From contig BQJC01000007.1 of assembly GCA_021604505.1 (NCBI GenBank), positions 1 to 38,270 on the forward strand: a stretch of DNA of 38,270 bases, given 5' to 3'. The position numbers and the translations under genes are program-made. The notes under the pieces are model-generated. The model ran no database searches, was not told where the DNA came from, and was given only the letters and a program-made list of their open reading frames with translations. This stretch comes from Nitrospinaceae bacterium. Its GTDB lineage: Bacteria; Nitrospinota; Nitrospinia; Nitrospinales; VA-1. Shown piece by piece: positions 34,790 through 38,270 of this stretch (the first letter of the stretch is position 1; each line of letters opens with the position of its first letter).

Positions 34790-35018
34790 ATGACAGACCC
34801 CGTGAAGTTTGGGCCACTGAGGGAGTTAACGAAGCTGGCGAAAAAAGCGCATGAAGAAGAAAAAGAAAAAACTAAAAACCAGAGCCGAAATCGAGGCAGA
34901 GGTCGCCGCCCAACAACTCCAATCCAAACGATTCCACGAAAAGGTCAAAGAGTCGGTCAAAGTTTATAAAAGGAAAAATGCCAAGAAGAAGGCTGAAGAA
35001 GAGATAGAGATGGAATAA
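34790..35018 (+). pseudogene. Coiled-coil ORF apparently interrupted by a frameshift in an A-run
   Basis: Two frames join naturally. The first, from ATG at 34790, reads MTDPVKFGPLRELTKLAKKA then HEEEKEK. After the run AAAAAAC near 34868-34877 the other frame continues LKTRAEIEAEVAAQQLQSKR, FHEKVKESVKVYKRKNAKKK and ends AEEEIEME at 35018. Together they would give one highly charged helical protein of about 75 residues. The join needs a +1 shift, i.e. one A fewer in the homopolymer. Alternatively a separate 55-residue ORF begins at 34851. Neither start has a good ribosome-binding site. It may be a real mutation, programmed slippage or a sequencing error. Confidence 0.5.
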
Positions 35019-35072
35019 AAGGTCATCCTGTCTTGACCACAAAATTCCAAAAAATGGTTATTCAACCATTGA

Positions 35073-35861
35073 GTGAATCCGGGTTTGAACACTTTTAAGC
35101 TCCCTATAGCAATCGCTTTCGCGATTATTCTTTTTTCAGCCGTGGCTGTGGTTTCCGATCCCTTGAAAAAACCGGATAGTATTTTCGTGTCTCCGTCCAC
35201 GGATATGGAATTCGTTTACCTTCCGGGAGCCTGCTACCAGATGGGATCGGAGAAAGGGTTTGATTTTGAGCAGCCGGTCCACGAAGTGTGCGTGGGTCCA
35301 TTTTATATAGGACGGTACGAGGTCACCCAGAAACAGTGGATGGAAATTATGGAAACCAATCCTTCCAAATTCAGAGGAGACAACCGGCCCGTCGACCGGG
35401 TGTCCTGGTTGGACGCGAGCGCCTTTGTTAAAAAGCTAAACAAACGGGAAGCGGACGTTCTGTACCGGCTTCCCACGGAAGCCGAATGGGAATATGCCGC
35501 CCGCGCAGGAACCACCACCGAATATTACTGGGGCGATGAAGTCGACAACGATTACGTTTGGTATTTTGGGACTGCGGATTACCAAACACATCCGGTGGGA
35601 ACCAAAAAACCCAATGCCTTCGGCCTTTTTGACATGATGGGCAACGTTTGGGAATGGACCAGCGACTGGTTTGGCTCCGACTACTACCAAAAAAGTCCGA
35701 GAGAGAATCCAACGGGACCCGAGAGCGGAAAGTTTCGTGTCCGGCGTGGAGGTTCGTCCGCAAACCTGACAAGCCACATCCGTTCCGCGACCCGCTACCG
35801 GAGCACGGTTAACAAAAGACACCACATTCTGGGCTTTAGAGTCGCCCGATCGGTCCCATAA
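35073..35861 (+). CDS. Exported SUMF1/FGE-fold protein lacking the catalytic cysteines
   Basis: The 262-residue product has an N-terminal signal or anchor (KLPIAIAFAIILFSAVAVV). A SUMF1-type domain fills about 42-260: MEFVYLPGACYQMGSEKGFD, VGPFYIGRYEVTQKQWMEIM, RPVDRVSWLDASAFVKKLNK, YRLPTEAEWEYAARAGTTTE, YYWGDE, GLFDMMGNVWEWTSDWFGSD, and FRVRRGGSSANL closing GFRVARSVP. As in the other SUMF1-fold gene of this window (9763-10659), the positions after RGGS have no cysteine, so formylglycine formation is unlikely. The start is GTG, with a hairpin (AATGGTT/AACCATT, 35053-35070) just upstream and no clear ribosome-binding site. The acyltransferase-like gene follows after 18 bp. Confidence 0.88.
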   Translation: MNPGLNTFKLPIAIAFAIILFSAVAVVSDPLKKPDSIFVSPSTDMEFVYLPGACYQMGSEKGFDFEQPVHEVCVGPFYIGRYEVTQKQWMEIMETNPSKFRGDNRPVDRVSWLDASAFVKKLNKREADVLYRLPTEAEWEYAARAGTTTEYYWGDEVDNDYVWYFGTADYQTHPVGTKKPNAFGLFDMMGNVWEWTSDWFGSDYYQKSPRENPTGPESGKFRVRRGGSSANLTSHIRSATRYRSTVNKRHHILGFRVARSVP

Positions 35862-35879
35862 CGCAGGGTTTAAGGACGA

Positions 35880-37157
35880 ATGACCCGTTTAATCCTGGTG
35901 CTACTCATTTGTCTCTTCATCTGGAAATGCAGTGCTTCCCTGCCTGTAAGAAAAGCCTCCACAGCTTCAATTCAAATCCTATTTGTTCCGGGATATTATG
36001 GCAGCACTCTCATCCGCGAAACCGACGGCAGGAAAGTCTGGTTCACCGGCGCCGAAGCGTTGTGGGGCAATCAGACTCTGGCGCTTGACCGTGAAGGACT
36101 TGACATTCCGGGAGCCACCCCTCTCAAAGTGGGAGACGTTCTTCGCTCGGTGAATTTTCTTTCTCCGGTGATATCCAAAGACATTTACGGCAGGATCATC
36201 GACGGTTTAAACACCCGGTTTGCCGGGCAAGCCCATGTAATCCCCTTTGCTTACGATTGGAGAGACGACATCCCCCAGTCCGCTCAGAAATTGGCGCAAC
36301 GGGTGGAGGATTTATACGCAGCGGGAGCTTCCAAGGTGGCGATATTGGCTCACAGCATGGGTGGTCTGGTGACAAGTTATTATCTCCTGTATGGAAATCA
36401 GAAATTAGAAGCCGCCCGTATGGACTTATCCGGGGCGCGAAGAATCAATGCCGTGGCAATGGCCGGTGTTCCCTTCAAAGGCACCCAGGCCGTTTTTCGC
36501 AACATGCAACATGGTATCCGTTTCGGTCTGAATTCGAAAGCGCTGGAAGGGTTGGCCGTGGCATCGTTTCCGTCCAGCTATCAGATCCTGCCAACCCATC
36601 CGCTGGCGTTAACGACCCTGCAAGGAGAGGATATTTCCGATTGGATTCATAACATGAAGCACTGGCGCGAAGGCAACTGGAGCTTACTCAAAAATACCGG
36701 AGCCCTCGACCCGGCGACCCGGCAAAAAAGAGAGGCCTACACCCACTCCATGCTTTTGCGGGCAGAAACCTTTTATAAAAGGATCCACGCCGCGTCCAAA
36801 AATGCAAAAAGCGACTTGCCGTTTCTACTGATGTATGGAGACGCGATACCGACGGTGCGGGGCTCTCTGTGGGATGAAAAAGAGAACACACTTCTCTTTT
36901 CTGGAAAAAATCTTAAAACAACCCTCAAAAATTTCGATGCAAGACAACTTCAATCGCCGGGGGACGGCACGGTGACGGTTTCATCAGCACAACCGCCCGA
37001 AATCTTTGCACCTATTTTTCCCGGCTTGAAGATAATCGCAAAAAAACAAGAGCACCTAGAAATGCTCAGAGATGAAATGAATCAAAATGAAATCACAGAA
37101 TTTATGAAAGAAGCCCTGGAACTTCCCTTGAACATTTGGGAGAAAAAAATAAATTAG
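35880..37157 (+). CDS. Lecithin:cholesterol-acyltransferase-like (LCAT/PDAT family) acyltransferase or lipase
   Basis: The 425-residue product starts with a short hydrophobic segment (LILVLLICLFIWKC), a signal or anchor. The alpha/beta-hydrolase triad is visible: Ser159 in ILAHSMGGLVTSYYLL, Asp362 in PGDGTVTVSS and His392 in KKQEHLEML. LCAT-family landmarks are FVPGYYGSTL near the oxyanion hole and IPFAYDWRDDIPQSAQ before the nucleophile. Members transfer or hydrolyse acyl groups on phospholipids or neutral lipids; the acceptor is unknown. AGGA lies close before the ATG. It follows the SUMF1-fold gene by 18 bp, likely one operon. Confidence 0.88.
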   Translation: MTRLILVLLICLFIWKCSASLPVRKASTASIQILFVPGYYGSTLIRETDGRKVWFTGAEALWGNQTLALDREGLDIPGATPLKVGDVLRSVNFLSPVISKDIYGRIIDGLNTRFAGQAHVIPFAYDWRDDIPQSAQKLAQRVEDLYAAGASKVAILAHSMGGLVTSYYLLYGNQKLEAARMDLSGARRINAVAMAGVPFKGTQAVFRNMQHGIRFGLNSKALEGLAVASFPSSYQILPTHPLALTTLQGEDISDWIHNMKHWREGNWSLLKNTGALDPATRQKREAYTHSMLLRAETFYKRIHAASKNAKSDLPFLLMYGDAIPTVRGSLWDEKENTLLFSGKNLKTTLKNFDARQLQSPGDGTVTVSSAQPPEIFAPIFPGLKIIAKKQEHLEMLRDEMNQNEITEFMKEALELPLNIWEKKIN

Positions 37158-37179
37158 GGAAGGTCCCTGCACTAACCTC

Positions 37180-37341
37180 TCACAGAATAAAAAATGAAAT
37201 AACGAAAAATACCGTCAATCCCGCAACTGAAAACACCAGCAACCAACCTGCAAAATCATGATTCTCAGCTTCAATTTTTATCCTGTCCTTGAGCTCCAGG
37301 AAGGAACTAAATCCATGATGATCCATGCGTTGTGTAGCCAT
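37180..37341 (-). CDS. 53-residue single-helix membrane microprotein
   Basis: On minus, GGGAGG is followed six bases later by ATG (complement of 37339-37341). The protein reads MATQRMDHHGFSSFLELKDR, IKIEAENHDFAG, then one hydrophobic helix (WLLVFSVAGLTVFFVISF) near the C-terminus. Like the 49-residue protein at 21378-21527 it has a polar, His-containing N-terminus and a terminal helix. It lies between the acyltransferase gene (convergent) and the tRNA. Function unknown. Confidence 0.65.
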   Translation of the reverse strand: MATQRMDHHGFSSFLELKDRIKIEAENHDFAGWLLVFSVAGLTVFFVISFFIL

Positions 37342-37480
37342 GACAACCTCCCTTTACCCATGAAGCAGTTGTCTATAACCCTGCTCAAAAAATATAAGCC
37401 GTCAATCCCGGAATCGCAATACCCGGTTGAGCAAACCCGAAGATTTCCCCAAAAAACATGGCTATAAACATGACCAACAC

Positions 37481-37514
37481 AAAAAAGGGTTACCCCTGAA
37501 ACACGTAAACCCTT
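37481..37514 (-). terminator. Terminator behind the tRNA gene
   Basis: On minus, AAGGGTT (37514-37508) pairs with AACCCTT (37491-37485), with the T-run at 37486-37481 following. It lies 8 bases past the tRNA CCA end. Confidence 0.75.
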
Positions 37515-37522
37515 AATTTATA

Positions 37523-37599
<77 letters not shown>

Positions 37600-38047
37600 C
37601 CTTTATTTATCAAGTAGTTAGGTAAATTCTCCAGAAACTCTCATTTATCGGCGCTTTGATGGCAACAACCCACAATAATAAACCTCCCCCACCCTACTCA
37701 AAACATCTTTAAACTTGGGAGGGGGAACTTGAAAATTTACCGAATTATATCTCATATAGCAAATATTGAAAAACGTTTTGCAAGGAGTGGCTCAATCGTT
37801 TGAGTCAAAAGAAGGGAATCACCGTTCCCGCAGGAATGGGTTCAACACAAAGGTGGGGTGATGCAAAGGAATCAATCCAAGTGTTTCAAATGATGGAAAG
37901 AAAAAAAATACAATCCAGCCAAGTTAATTTGCCAACGTCGAGACTAACTTTTAAGGAGCCTGCAATTTGAAGAAAAAAACCCTCTTGCATTTAAACGATT
38001 ATGCGTTCAATGGCAAAATTGAGTCATGCGATTAATGTCCTCAACTG
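37600..38047. other. Gene-free stretch between the tRNA and the right-edge gene
   Basis: I find no supported gene. The segment holds the upstream side of the tRNA. Short inverted repeats occur (CCTCCC/GGGAGG between about 37683 and 37726; CTCAATCGTTTGAG near 37790). Short frames have no ribosome-binding site or family signal. Confidence 0.4.
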
Positions 38048-38096
38048 AAAAAAATAAACCCTGAGAGAAAATAACCAACTCTTTCTCCCAGGGTTT
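38048..38096 (-). terminator. Intrinsic terminator of the right-edge gene
   Basis: On minus, AAACCCTGGGAGAAA (38096-38082) pairs with TTTCTCTCAGGGTTT (38070-38056), with one mismatch, and a run of T at 38054-38048 follows. It begins 32 bases after the stop of the edge gene. Confidence 0.85.
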
Positions 38097-38127
38097 ATAT
38101 TAACCTAATTGTGATTTTAAAAAACCG

Positions 38128-38270
38128 TCAGTACATCAGTTCATTCCACTGAGTGACAGCTTTCTGTCCGTTTCTTTCTTTGTTTTGACCATTCCAGATC
38201 GCGATTGCCATCGGGGTTTTACCCGTTTTGAATTGCGTGTCGTTCTGGTCGCTGTTGCTCAGGGAACGTT
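38128..38270 (-). CDS. C-terminus of an ethylbenzene-dehydrogenase / nitrite-oxidoreductase gamma-subunit-like haem domain protein (partial)
   Basis: Only the last 47 residues are present. They read RSLSNSDQNDTQFKTGKTPM then AIAIWNGQNKERNGQKAVTQ, ending WNELMY. The pattern A-x-W-(N/D)-G-x-x-x-E-R-(N/D)-G-x-K-(A/S)-V-x-x-W is the closing signature of the haem-b binding gamma-type domain of DMSO-reductase-family enzymes (EbdC, DdhC, NxrC group). In these enzymes the subunit passes electrons to or from the molybdenum subunit complex in the periplasm. Which enzyme it belongs to cannot be decided; the nitrite oxidoreductase option is appealing but unproven. A terminator follows. The gene continues to the right of the window. 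Confidence 0.65.
   Translation of the reverse strand, partial: RSLSNSDQNDTQFKTGKTPMAIAIWNGQNKERNGQKAVTQWNELMY

Noticed and set aside
37258-37467. 69-residue plus-strand frame
   Set aside because: It overlaps the better supported 53-residue minus-strand gene and has no ribosome-binding site.

Overview
The window looks like chromosomal DNA of a Gram-negative bacterium with moderate GC. It encodes an outer-membrane lipid-asymmetry protein (MlaA family), YraN, MltG, ClpS and a hexameric-type citrate synthase. The truncated gene at the right edge ends in a sequence resembling the haem-binding gamma-subunit domain of the DMSO-reductase family (ethylbenzene dehydrogenase / nitrite oxidoreductase type). 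That domain, a ferredoxin-type sulfite/nitrite reductase fused to TusA, and many short orphan membrane proteins would fit a Nitrospinota-like nitrite oxidiser. This placement is an inference; no rRNA or other phylogenetic marker is present to fix it.

Left part (1-12 kb), mostly minus strand. After an edge fragment and an odd membrane-anchored ORF without a normal start codon (132-683), there is a GC-rich exported GlcG/HbpS-like protein. Next come an ankyrin protein overlapping by ATGA with a DUF255 thioredoxin-fold protein, an MlaA-family protein without a lipobox, a membrane TPR protein, a 1009-residue membrane / spermidine-synthase-like / TPR fusion, and a membrane-anchored SUMF1-fold protein. 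A histidinol-phosphatase-like gene on plus converges on a DUF2203 gene.

Middle part (12-23 kb). A strongly terminated gene for a small secreted protein is followed by small orphan exported or DUF1566 proteins. Then come a dicarboxylate-type symporter translationally coupled to a half-size TauE-like protein, citrate synthase, ClpS, a DUF3108 exported protein, an Nfu-type iron-sulfur scaffold with an unknown partner, YraN, and several small membrane proteins, a lipoprotein and an isoprenylcysteine-methyltransferase-like protein.

Right-central part (23-30 kb) is a plus-strand run: sulfite/nitrite reductase-TusA fusion, yicC, gmk, hisC, mltG, a 42-residue membrane microprotein and an unknown membrane protein. 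It joins sulfur or nitrogen assimilation, nucleotide and histidine synthesis and cell-wall processing.

Right part (30-38 kb) holds a UDP-sugar epimerase-like gene, a SpoIIE-type phosphatase, small membrane or exported proteins (one His-rich, one peptidoglycan-binding), a frame-interrupted coiled-coil ORF, a second SUMF1-fold protein beside an LCAT-like acyltransferase, tRNA-Arg(CCT), and the edge gene. I saw no transposase, prophage, integrase or CRISPR array. The most distinctive items are the domain fusions, the non-canonical family members (MlaA without Cys, SUMF1 folds without catalytic Cys, half TSUP), and several short single-helix membrane proteins with good ribosome-binding sites.
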